31,176 nucleotides of DNA, from contig NZ_BMOD01000038.1 in assembly GCF_014646895.1 (NCBI RefSeq), forward strand, positions 1-31,176, read 5' to 3'. A model generated the notes under the pieces. That model saw only the letters and a program-made list of their open reading frames with translations. It made no database searches and was not told the DNA's origin. Shown here piece by piece: positions 23,605 through 30,187 of this stretch. The translations under genes were made by a program, and so were the position numbers. Source of the DNA: Deinococcus roseus (lineage in GTDB: Bacteria; Deinococcota; Deinococci; Deinococcales; Deinococcaceae). Within the stretch, counting starts at the first letter, position 1. Each line of letters opens with the position of its first letter.

Positions 23605-25218
23605 ATGCTTGATGTTTTGATCCGGCAGGCACGGGTCATTGATGGCACCTCGGCCCCCTGGTTTGTGTCTGATGTGGGGCTGGAAAATGGAAAAATCGTC
23701 TGGCTGGGTCCAAACTGTCCTTTGCCTGCCAGACAGACCCTGGACGCCACGCACCTGTACCTCTCTCCGGGCTGGATCGACAGCCACACCCACGATGACA
23801 CTGCAGTGCTGCTCCAGCCTGACCATCCCTGCAAATCCAGACAGGGGATCACCACAGTGGTGGTGGGCAATTGCAGTTTCAGCAATTACCCGCTGGCAGG
23901 TGATCCTGCCCTGCTGATGCACCATTATCAGGCTCTGCTGGGAACCACCGCAGAACACCTGTTTTTTGCAGATTTTCAGGCTTACCAGCAGCGTCTGAAC
24001 CAGCAGGGGGCCGCTGTGAACGTGGTGTCTCTGGTGGGTCATGCTGCACTGAGGCTGGCTGCAATGGGCTACAGCCAGCGTCCAGCCAGCCCTTCAGAGC
24101 GCTTGCAGATGTGCCAGATGCTGGAAACACAGTTGCAGCAGGGGGCTTTCGGGCTGTCGCTGGGTCTGGTGTACCCTCCGGGGGCTTATGCAGATTCCCA
24201 GGAACTGCTGGAACTGGCCCAGGGGGTGGCCCGCAACGGAGCCCTGCTGACCGCCCATGTGCGCAGCTACGAAGGCGGCTTGCTGGAGAGCGTCCATGAA
24301 TTTCTGGATCTGCTGGAACAAAGTGGGGCCAGGGGTTTGCTGTCCCACCTGCAGGCTGCAGGTGCACCCAACTGGGGCAAGGTGGAGGAGGCCCTGACCC
24401 TGCTGGAAACGGCCCGTGCCAGAGGGATCGATGTCAGCACCGACATGTATCCTTACCCGGCAGGCAGCAGTTCAGTGCTGCAACTCTTGCCCCCCTCTGC
24501 CCAGCAACAGGGACTGGAGGTGCTTTTTGCAAAACTTTCCGACCCGGCTTTCTGTGCAGATTTGCAAACCGCCACCGAACACGGCCATGAACCTGGCTGG
24601 GAATCCAAAATCCGCCTGATTGGCTGGGAGAACGTGCAGATCAGCAGTGTCACCCACCACGATTTGAAACCCCTGGAAGGAAAACGTTTCACAGAGGCTG
24701 CAGACCTGCTGGAATGCTCTCCTTTTCAGGTGCTGCTGAAGGTGCTGCTGCTGGACCGGGGCACCAGCAACATGATCCTGTTCCAGCTTCATGAATCGGA
24801 TCTGTCCTGCGTGATGAAGCACCGCCTGCACATGCTGGGCTCGGACAGCATTCCCAGAGCGGAAGGCAAAGCCCATCCCCGAACCTACGGCAGTTTTCCC
24901 AGGTTGCTGGGCCGCATGGTCAAAGCGGGTTTGTTGCCTCTTGAGGAGGCCGTCCGCAAAGTCACTTCATTGCCTGCCCAGCGTTTCGGGCTGTGGGACC
25001 GGGGGCTGATCCGTCCTGGAATGCAGGCCGATCTGTGCCTGTTCAGCGAAGATTTGCTCGATCAGGCCACTTTTCAGGACCCAGAGCAGCCTCCAGTGGG
25101 CCTCCATGCTGTGTGGGTGAACGGTGTCCAGATCCTGCAGCAGGGTGGTTTGCTGGGAAACCACCCAGGCCGAATGCTCAGCCACAACCTCAACCCTTCT
25201 CTTGCTCCCCAGAGGTGA
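23605..25218 (+). CDS. N-acyl-D-amino-acid deacylase family amidohydrolase
   Basis: 537 residues with the D-aminoacylase layout. The small N-terminal beta domain (LIRQARVIDGT) leads into SPGWIDSHTHDD (H61, H63), the cysteine ligand in VVVGNCSFS (C90), further histidines in LLTAHVRSYEGG (H218) and GLLSHLQAAG (H248), and the catalytic aspartate in LGSDSIPRAEGK (D414), matching the known zinc and catalytic positions of the family. It should hydrolyse N-acyl-D-amino acids to free D-amino acids. GGGAGA precedes the ATG. RidA follows after 4 bases, so this is the first gene of a three-gene operon. Related dihydropyrimidinase-like amidohydrolases are less likely. Confidence 0.92.
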   Translation: MLDVLIRQARVIDGTSAPWFVSDVGLENGKIVWLGPNCPLPARQTLDATHLYLSPGWIDSHTHDDTAVLLQPDHPCKSRQGITTVVVGNCSFSNYPLAGDPALLMHHYQALLGTTAEHLFFADFQAYQQRLNQQGAAVNVVSLVGHAALRLAAMGYSQRPASPSERLQMCQMLETQLQQGAFGLSLGLVYPPGAYADSQELLELAQGVARNGALLTAHVRSYEGGLLESVHEFLDLLEQSGARGLLSHLQAAGAPNWGKVEEALTLLETARARGIDVSTDMYPYPAGSSSVLQLLPPSAQQQGLEVLFAKLSDPAFCADLQTATEHGHEPGWESKIRLIGWENVQISSVTHHDLKPLEGKRFTEAADLLECSPFQVLLKVLLLDRGTSNMILFQLHESDLSCVMKHRLHMLGSDSIPRAEGKAHPRTYGSFPRLLGRMVKAGLLPLEEAVRKVTSLPAQRFGLWDRGLIRPGMQADLCLFSEDLLDQATFQDPEQPPVGLHAVWVNGVQILQQGGLLGNHPGRMLSHNLNPSLAPQR

Positions 25219-25222
25219 AACC

Positions 25223-25600
25223 ATGCGTGAAATCAAAAATGTTCCCCATGCCCCCAAACCTGCAGGTCCTTACTCCCATGCCATCCTGGCCAATGGTTTT
25301 GTGTTCGTGTCGGGTCAGGGACCCCAGAATCCTGAAACCGGAGAAGTGCCAGACAACTTTGAAGAGCAGGTGCGCCAGACCCTCAGAAACGTGCAGACCA
25401 TCCTGGAAGCTGCAGGCACAGATTTGCAGCACGTGGTGAAGGTCAACAGCTACCTGACCGACCTCACCCGTTTCCAGGCCTACAACGCCGTCTATCGCGA
25501 GTTTTTCCCGGATGGACCTCCGGCCCGCACCACCATTGCTGCAGATTTGCTGGGCATTCTGGTGGAAATCGACTGCATTGCCGTGCTGCCCGATGCCTGA
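25223..25600 (+). CDS. ridA: RidA family imine/enamine deaminase
   Basis: 125 residues, the standard RidA (YjgF/YER057c/UK114) length. Diagnostic positions are GPYSHA (15-20), GFVFVSGQGP, KVNSYLTDL and the catalytic arginine in PPARTTI (R102). It hydrolyses reactive 2-aminoacrylate and related imines released by PLP enzymes. It sits between a D-aminoacylase (4 bases upstream) and a D-serine/D-threonine PLP enzyme (8-base overlap), exactly where such an intermediate would arise. AGAGGTGA provides the ribosome-binding site. Confidence 0.95.
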   Translation: MREIKNVPHAPKPAGPYSHAILANGFVFVSGQGPQNPETGEVPDNFEEQVRQTLRNVQTILEAAGTDLQHVVKVNSYLTDLTRFQAYNAVYREFFPDGPPARTTIAADLLGILVEIDCIAVLPDA

Positions 25601-26663
25601 CCTCCCTGAAACTTCAGGTTCTGTCTGGGATCTGGAAACCCCGGTGCTGGTGGTGGATCTGGACACAGCAGAGCGCAACCTGCGGGCCATGCAGCAGTAC
25701 TGCGACCAGCACCACCTGAACCTCAGGCCGCACATCAAGACCCACAAAATGCCCCTGCTGGCAAAGCTGCAATTGCAGCTGGGAGCGGTGGGCCTCACCG
25801 TGCAGAAACTGGGTGAAGCCGAAGTGATGCAAGACGCTGGATGTGAAGACCTCCTGCTGACCTACAACATCCTGGGAGCAGCCAAAATCCAGCGTCTGGC
25901 CCGGCTTTTGCGGCGGGGAAAAGTGCAGGTGACTGCAGACAACCTGCCCACCCTGGAAGCTGTGCAGCAGGCCGCGCAGCAAGCCCAGGTCATCCTCCCT
26001 GTGCACATCGAATTTGATTCAGGAGGAGGCCGCACCGGGGTGAGAACCGCCCAGCAAGCGCTGGAATTGCTGCAGTTCATCCAGAACAGCCCCGATCTGG
26101 AATTTGCCGGTCTGGTGACGCATCCTCTGACAGCCCAGACTGCAGAACGGGTGCAGCAGATTCAGCAGGCGTTCCAGGGAACCCCCATTCCAGCCCTTTC
26201 TGTGGGAGGAACCCCTGCAGCCAGAACCGCCCACCTGTGCCCTGGTGTGACCGAACTGCGGGTGGGCACCTACATTTTCAATGACCGCATGATGGTGCAC
26301 AAAGGGGCCGCCACCCTGCAGGATTGCGCTTTGCACGTGCATGCCACGGTGCTCAGCACCCCCGAACCCGGCCTGTTCATTCTGGATGCAGGGTCCAAAA
26401 CCCTCAGCAGCGATCTGGTGTCTGGTTGTGAAGGGTACGGTCTGGTGCTCGAATACCCCGAAGCCACCATTGCCCGCCTGAACGAGGAACATGCCATGGT
26501 GACTTTGCCTGCAGGGCAGCCTGCTCCAGAAGTGGGAGACCGGGTGCGCATCGTGCCCAACCATGTCTGTGTGACCGTGAACCTGCAGGACACGCTGGTG
26601 CTGCACCGCTCTGGGGTGGTTTGTGATGTTCAGCCAGTGCTGGCAAGAGGCAAAGTGCGCTGA
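25593..26663 (+). CDS. D-threonine aldolase / D-serine dehydratase-like PLP enzyme
   Basis: 356 residues: an alanine-racemase-like N-terminal barrel and the DSD1/D-TA C-terminal domain. The N-terminal DLETPVLVVDLD is followed by RPHIKTHK with the PLP lysine (K49), then HIEFDSGGGRTGV, the phosphate-binding SVGGTP, ELRVGTYIFND, LDAGSKTLSSD and the metal-ligand pair in VPNHVCVTVN (H324, C326), which is the mark of the eukaryotic-type D-serine dehydratase/D-threonine aldolase family. It cleaves D-beta-hydroxy amino acids or deaminates D-serine; I cannot decide which. The ATG lies within the last codons of ridA. The gene ends at a strong terminator. Confidence 0.9.
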   Translation: MPDLPETSGSVWDLETPVLVVDLDTAERNLRAMQQYCDQHHLNLRPHIKTHKMPLLAKLQLQLGAVGLTVQKLGEAEVMQDAGCEDLLLTYNILGAAKIQRLARLLRRGKVQVTADNLPTLEAVQQAAQQAQVILPVHIEFDSGGGRTGVRTAQQALELLQFIQNSPDLEFAGLVTHPLTAQTAERVQQIQQAFQGTPIPALSVGGTPAARTAHLCPGVTELRVGTYIFNDRMMVHKGAATLQDCALHVHATVLSTPEPGLFILDAGSKTLSSDLVSGCEGYGLVLEYPEATIARLNEEHAMVTLPAGQPAPEVGDRVRIVPNHVCVTVNLQDTLVLHRSGVVCDVQPVLARGKVR

Positions 26664-26681
26664 ACCTTGTGTAGAACAGCA

Positions 26682-26709
26682 AAAAAGAACCCTGCAAAGG
26701 GTTCTTTTT
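26682..26709. terminator. Bidirectional Rho-independent terminator
   Basis: AAAAAGAACCC (26682-26692) pairs perfectly with GGGTTCTTTTT (26699-26709) around TGCAAA. A- and T-runs on either side serve both the D-amino-acid operon and the convergent membrane-protein gene. Confidence 0.92.
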
Positions 26710-26739
26710 GTTTTGAGGTCTTGCTGGTGTATTTGCGCT

Positions 26740-27294
26740 TTATTTGCGAAACTTGCGCACAGCAGCGATCACCAGTGCCACACCCAGCCACAGGTAGGTG
26801 ACCATGAAGCCAGAGAATTTCAGGGCGGAGAAGCTGGAATACACCAGGGCGAGGGGTTCAGAGAGGTGCTGGGGGTTTTGCAGCAGCACGAAGGAAACCA
26901 GGTTTTCCATCACATCGAAGAAGGGGGCAGCAAGGGCAATGCCCATCATCATCAGGCTGAGGGTTTTCAGTTTTGCAGAATTCTGGAAGGCTTTGTAGGG
27001 AAGCAATGTGAGGCAGTAGTGCAGCAAAAACACGCTGAGGATGAAGAAGAAATCCACATACTGGGTGAGCCAGAAGAGGGGCAGGGTGTGTTTTTCCAGC
27101 AGCACCTGAAAGTAACCCGTCAGTTTTGCCGCACTGAAGGAGAGTTGCCCCACAAAGTAAGGCACCGGGAACTGGCTGAGGGTGTAGCTGTAGGTCAGCA
27201 CCTGATTGCAGAGGGTGTTGAACACCAAAGCGATCAGGGTCCAGAGGGCGAGGATTCCGAAGGGTTTCTGGTGGTTGTGGATCAGGTTTTTCAT
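26740..27294 (-). CDS. Multi-pass membrane protein controlled with marR
   Basis: 184 residues with about four to five hydrophobic helices (GILALWTLIALVFNTLCN; WLTQYVDFFFILSVFLLHYC; LSLMMMGIALAAPFFDVMEN; MVTYLWLGVALVIAAV). The FFDVMENL segment is reminiscent of an uncharacterised family of small membrane proteins, but I cannot name it. AGGAGG fixes the start. It diverges from marR across twin operators, the arrangement of many MarR-controlled efflux or membrane-stress genes. It is too small and irregular to call a transporter. Confidence 0.78.
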   Translation of the reverse strand: MKNLIHNHQKPFGILALWTLIALVFNTLCNQVLTYSYTLSQFPVPYFVGQLSFSAAKLTGYFQVLLEKHTLPLFWLTQYVDFFFILSVFLLHYCLTLLPYKAFQNSAKLKTLSLMMMGIALAAPFFDVMENLVSFVLLQNPQHLSEPLALVYSSFSALKFSGFMVTYLWLGVALVIAAVRKFRK

Positions 27295-27331
27295 GGTGGT
27301 GCCTCCTGTGATTGCTGCCGGATTGCTGCTA

Positions 27332-27378
27332 TGTATTCCTTGGAATGTATGTTATATTCCAAGGAATACATTTGTCAA
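27332..27378. promoter_or_regulatory. Twin MarR operators in the divergent promoter
   Basis: Two palindromes of the form ATTCC-NN-GGAAT, at 27335-27346 (TT centre) and 27356-27367 (AA centre), with centres exactly 21 bases apart, i.e. two helical turns. Including flanks, the two 18-base sites (27332-27349, 27353-27370) are inverted copies of each other with one mismatch. On the minus strand, TTGACA (27378-27373), 16 bases and TATAAC (27356-27351) form the membrane-protein promoter, which both sites would cover. Confidence 0.8.
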
Positions 27379-27388
27379 GAGGTGCAGC

Positions 27389-27883
27389 ATGAACCCCCAG
27401 GAAAACCCCGAAAACCTGCCTCAGCCCTCCAGCCAGAACCCCATTGAGACGCAACCATTGCTGTATGCAGGCCTGATTCGCGAGATCACCATCATTCACC
27501 AGCAGTTCAGCACCCGGGCCAATCAGGCCCTGAAAAGCCTGAACCTGAATTTCTCCCAGCTCAGTTTGCTCTCGCACCTGATGTTCTTGCGCACCCCCGC
27601 CAGCATCACCGATCTGGCAGAACAGATGGATTTGCTGCAACCCGCCGTCACCAAAATGGTGCAGCACCTCTCTGAGCAGGGCTGGATTGAACTGCAGCCT
27701 GACCCCCAGGACGCCCGACGCAAATACATCGTGCTGAACGATCAGGGACGCATGACTTTTCAGCAGGCCCAGATGCTTTTGTTTCCGCTTTTGAAAGAGG
27801 GTTTTGCGGGCATCGAGCATCTGGAAGCCAGCAGCATGCTGGGACAGTTGCAGCATGTCAGGAAGAACCTGGCTGGAAGGTGA
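27389..27883 (+). CDS. MarR-family transcriptional regulator
   Basis: 164 residues with a winged helix: LNFSQLSLLSHLMFL, the recognition region ITDLAEQMDLLQPAVTKMVQHLSEQGWI, then the wing with the MarR hallmark DPQDARRKYIVLNDQG. A polar N-terminal extension of about 25 residues (NPQENPENLPQPSSQNP) is unusual. Start 27389 has AAGAGGTG five to six bases upstream; a longer frame from 27206 runs through the operators and is rejected. It very likely represses itself and the divergent membrane-protein gene through the twin palindromes. Confidence 0.92.
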   Translation: MNPQENPENLPQPSSQNPIETQPLLYAGLIREITIIHQQFSTRANQALKSLNLNFSQLSLLSHLMFLRTPASITDLAEQMDLLQPAVTKMVQHLSEQGWIELQPDPQDARRKYIVLNDQGRMTFQQAQMLLFPLLKEGFAGIEHLEASSMLGQLQHVRKNLAGR

Positions 27884-27895
27884 ATGAAGCAGCAG

Positions 27896-28186
27896 TCAGG
27901 TTGGGATCAGGAGAGGGGAGGGTCGGGCACCAATGGGACCTGGCTTTTCCTGGACCAGCGCAATTTTGCCTTTGATCTGCCAGCCCCATGTGTTGCAAGT
28001 GCGGACCATTTCATCCAGGTTGTTCACCTTCAGGGCAATGTGCTAGAAGCCCACATCCGTGGTGCCTTGCAGGGTGAAGCCCAGTACCTGCTGCCAGAAA
28101 TCAATGGTGTGCTGTAAGTCACTGACGGTGAGGCCAACGTGCGCAAAGGCCAGAACACCTGCGGGTTTCGTTTGCTGTGGGGTCAT
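27896..28186 (-). pseudogene. Decayed VOC (glyoxalase/bleomycin-resistance fold) gene
   Basis: Reading the minus strand from ATG 28186 gives a clear VOC N-terminus (FAHVGLTVSDL, then TIDFWQQVLGFTLQGTTD). An in-frame TAG follows at 28045-28043 (codon 48), and without any frameshift typical second-half VOC sequence resumes: HIALKVNNLDEMVRTC and WQIKGKIALVQEKPGPIGAR, before ending at 27896. Compared with intact family members, the middle portion between these blocks and the whole metal-binding C-terminal strand are missing. So this is a remnant with an internal deletion, a nonsense codon and a truncated 3' end next to marR. Confidence 0.82.
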
Positions 28187-28314
28187 GTCAGGCAGGGTAC
28201 TGAACCTTTGCTGGCGGTGCAACAGATCTTGAATGGATGGGTTTTACGCTGCTCAAGGAGGAGAAAACCTGTGTTTTAGAGCAATTTGTGGCCTTGCAGA
28301 GACAATTGCAGGAT

Positions 28315-28346
28315 AAAAAAGGAGACAGATTTTGACATCTGTCTCC
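28315..28346 (-). terminator. Terminator of the small secreted-peptide gene
   Basis: 10-base perfect stem (GGAGACAGAT 28321-28330, ATCTGTCTCC 28337-28346) with a six-base loop. On the minus strand it is followed by TTTTTT (28320-28315). It lies 43 bases beyond the small gene's stop and defines a short transcript. Confidence 0.9.
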
Positions 28347-28389
28347 CAAGGTGAGAAAACCCACCATTAAACGTTTGCGTGCTTCCTGA

Positions 28390-28509
28390 TCAAAGGGAAA
28401 CGGAACTGACTTTTACACCATCAGGCTGAGGTTGAATTTGTGGGGCGGCCTGGGCAAGAGAGGCCATGCCAAAGAGCACAACAGCAAGAACAGCGATTTT
28501 CTTTTTCAT
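28390..28509 (-). CDS. 39-residue secreted peptide precursor
   Basis: A short gene: the ATG at 28509 is preceded by AAAAGGAG with good spacing. The protein starts MKKKIAVLAVVLFGMASLAQA, a textbook Sec signal peptide with cleavage after residue 21, followed by an 18-residue mature part, APQIQPQPDGVKVSSVSL, and a TGA. A strong terminator follows. Upstream is a very AT-rich leader with TTCAAT and TATATA elements at promoter-like spacing. No related gene is recognised. The complete set of signals (promoter-like DNA, Shine-Dalgarno, signal peptide, terminator) makes chance unlikely. The mature peptide could be a signal, a cell-envelope component or an antimicrobial; its function is unknown. Confidence 0.8.
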   Translation of the reverse strand: MKKKIAVLAVVLFGMASLAQAAPQIQPQPDGVKVSSVSL

Positions 28510-29106
28510 AATAATCTCCTTTTGTTTTCATCATGGTTGTGAATAAATTTAAAATTTCCATGAGAAAACAAAGCGACTTAGATATATATTGTAATCAACT
28601 TTAATATTGAATTTTATATTCTAAGTGCTGGGTTCATGGTCTTAGATTCCAGCTGAAAGTGCTACGGATTGATCTATACAAATTTAGGCTTCTTGAAGGA
28701 TTGGCGCTGTGCAGAATTTAAGGTACGCAAAAAGACAGGCTTTGAGAGACAGAAGAAAGAGACCAAGACTTTTTAGAATTCACATGCTCTGGCCAGCATT
28801 TTTAGAATTGTTGGCAGGGCTGCGCAGGAGGGTCATAAAGGACAGGGTGGGCGGTTTTGATTTGCTTGAGCCCTCTTGTTCTTATCGTTCAGAAACGAAA
28901 AACTTGCTTGAGGCCTGGTATGCACTGCCAGAGACAGGATTTATACGCTCTATTTTGTCAGTTGAAAAACATTCCTGTTCGCTGCTGAAAGGACTGTTGG
29001 TGTTTCAGAAACCATGTTCTTTTCTGCCCCACCCGAGTCACGCTGGAAATGCAACAGCAGGGCTGTTAGAATGTTCTGAACGTTCAGCATTGCAAGGAGA
29101 GTCCAG
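28510..29106. other. AT-rich gene-free region upstream of lacI
   Basis: About 600 bases without a convincing gene. From 28541 to 28630 only 20 of 90 bases are G or C, far below the rest of the window. It contains an inverted repeat ACTTAGA/TCTAAGT (28576-28582, 28620-28626) and a further CTTAGAT at 28641, presumably part of the control region of the small peptide gene. An open frame from 28709 into the lacI gene resembles no protein family and lacks a ribosome-binding site. Confidence 0.6.
29053..29087 (+). promoter_or_regulatory. Promoter and LacI-type operator of the second lacI gene
   Basis: TAGAAT (29067-29072) is a good -10, and the perfect palindrome CTGAACGTTCAG (29076-29087) lies at the expected transcription start. 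Its central CG and TGAA/TTCA arms are typical of LacI-family operators. AACAGC-AGG-GCTGTT (29053-29067) is a second small palindrome overlapping the promoter. Autoregulation by the following gene is likely. Confidence 0.65.
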
Positions 29107-30132
29107 ATGGCCCGTGCCACCCTCAAACAAGTTGCTGCCGAGGCGGGGGTCTCCCACCAGACCGTCTCTGCAGTGCTCAACAACCACCCCAACGTCAAGG
29201 CATCCACCCGTGAGCACGTGATGGCCGTGATGGAACGCATGAATTACCAGCCCAACCATGCCGCCCGTGCCCTCAGGAGCAGCAGGTCCAACCACATCGG
29301 GTATGTGCTGTACGGCCCGGCAACTGCAGCTTTTGCCGACCCCTACATGAGCATCGTGATGTCCAGCGTGATCGACACCATCCGCCTGCACGGGTACGAG
29401 GTGGTGCCCTACTTCCTGTCCAGCGACAAGGACCCCGAGTTGCGCAGCTTCCGGGCACTCTTTGACCAGGGAAGGCTGGATGGGGCCATCCTGATGGCTT
29501 CCAATTTTCCAGACAAAGTGCTGGAACAACTGCACGGCTGGGATTACCCGATGGTGGCCATGGACCGCTTCATGCCTGAACTCCCGTTTCCTGCGGTGTG
29601 GGCCAGACACCGCGAAGGGTTTCAGGACGCCGTGAAGCACCTGGCTCGCCAGAGGCGCACAAACATCGCTTTTGTGGGCGGTCAACCCCTTTCCCCTGCC
29701 TGCACCCACGACTCTGCTGCAGAGCGCTTCGAGGGGTACAAACTGGGTTTGCAACAGGCTGGACTTCCTTACCAGGAAGAACTGGTGGTGCATGCAGACT
29801 GGACCTTCGATGGAGGACGCAACGCCTTTCAACAACTTCTTCAAAGCGGGCATCCCGTAGACGCAGTGATGGCCGCCAATGACCGTATGGCTGTGGGTGT
29901 GATCCGTGAAGCACTGGAAGCAGGCCGCTCCATCCCCGATGATCTGGCGGTGGTGGGCTTCGATGACTTTGAGTTCTCCCGCTACATCCAGCCTGAACTG
30001 ACCACCGTGCATTTCCCGGTGGAGCAAATGGCGGTCAAAGCCACCGAACTGCTGATGGGCCTGATCGATAAGAAAGCCGTGCTGAAGAAGTTTGCTGTTC
30101 CAGTGCATCTGGTGGTGCGCCAGAGCGGTTGA
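29107..30132 (+). CDS. LacI-family transcriptional regulator (second sugar locus)
   Basis: 341 residues. The helix-turn-helix ATLKQVAAEAGVSHQTVSAVL is followed by a canonical hinge (YQPNHAARALRSSRSNHIGYV) and a periplasmic-binding-protein-like effector domain ending HLVVRQSG. AAGGAGA lies six bases before the ATG. It converges on a MalG-type permease gene with 7-bp repeats between the stops. The most likely targets are itself and the neighbouring sugar ABC genes; the sugar is unknown. Confidence 0.93.
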   Translation: MARATLKQVAAEAGVSHQTVSAVLNNHPNVKASTREHVMAVMERMNYQPNHAARALRSSRSNHIGYVLYGPATAAFADPYMSIVMSSVIDTIRLHGYEVVPYFLSSDKDPELRSFRALFDQGRLDGAILMASNFPDKVLEQLHGWDYPMVAMDRFMPELPFPAVWARHREGFQDAVKHLARQRRTNIAFVGGQPLSPACTHDSAAERFEGYKLGLQQAGLPYQEELVVHADWTFDGGRNAFQQLLQSGHPVDAVMAANDRMAVGVIREALEAGRSIPDDLAVVGFDDFEFSRYIQPELTTVHFPVEQMAVKATELLMGLIDKKAVLKKFAVPVHLVVRQSG

Positions 30133-30152
30133 AACCCTCGGAGTTGCCTTTT

Positions 30153-30187
30153 GCCCTCGGCCCTCGGCTCTGGGCCCTCGGCTTCTC
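30153..30187. repeat. Heptanucleotide repeats between lacI and malG-type genes
   Basis: Five successive 7-base units from 30153 to 30187: GCCCTCG, GCCCTCG, GCTCTGG, GCCCTCG, GCTTCTC. They are diverged copies of the family seen at 12980-13098. GGCCC/GGGCC (30159-30163, 30172-30176) can pair. The last unit runs into the permease stop codon. Confidence 0.75.

Noticed and set aside
23137..24042. Minus-strand open frame opposite the D-aminoacylase start
   Set aside because: Most of it is antisense to a conserved enzyme, and the remainder has no family features; treated as non-coding.
27206..27388. N-terminal extension of MarR
   Set aside because: The extension would run through the divergent promoter and both operators, and the ATG at 27389 has its own ribosome-binding site.
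28709..29221. Open frame running from the AT-rich island into lacI
   Set aside because: No ribosome-binding site, no recognisable domain, and it overlaps the well-supported lacI start.
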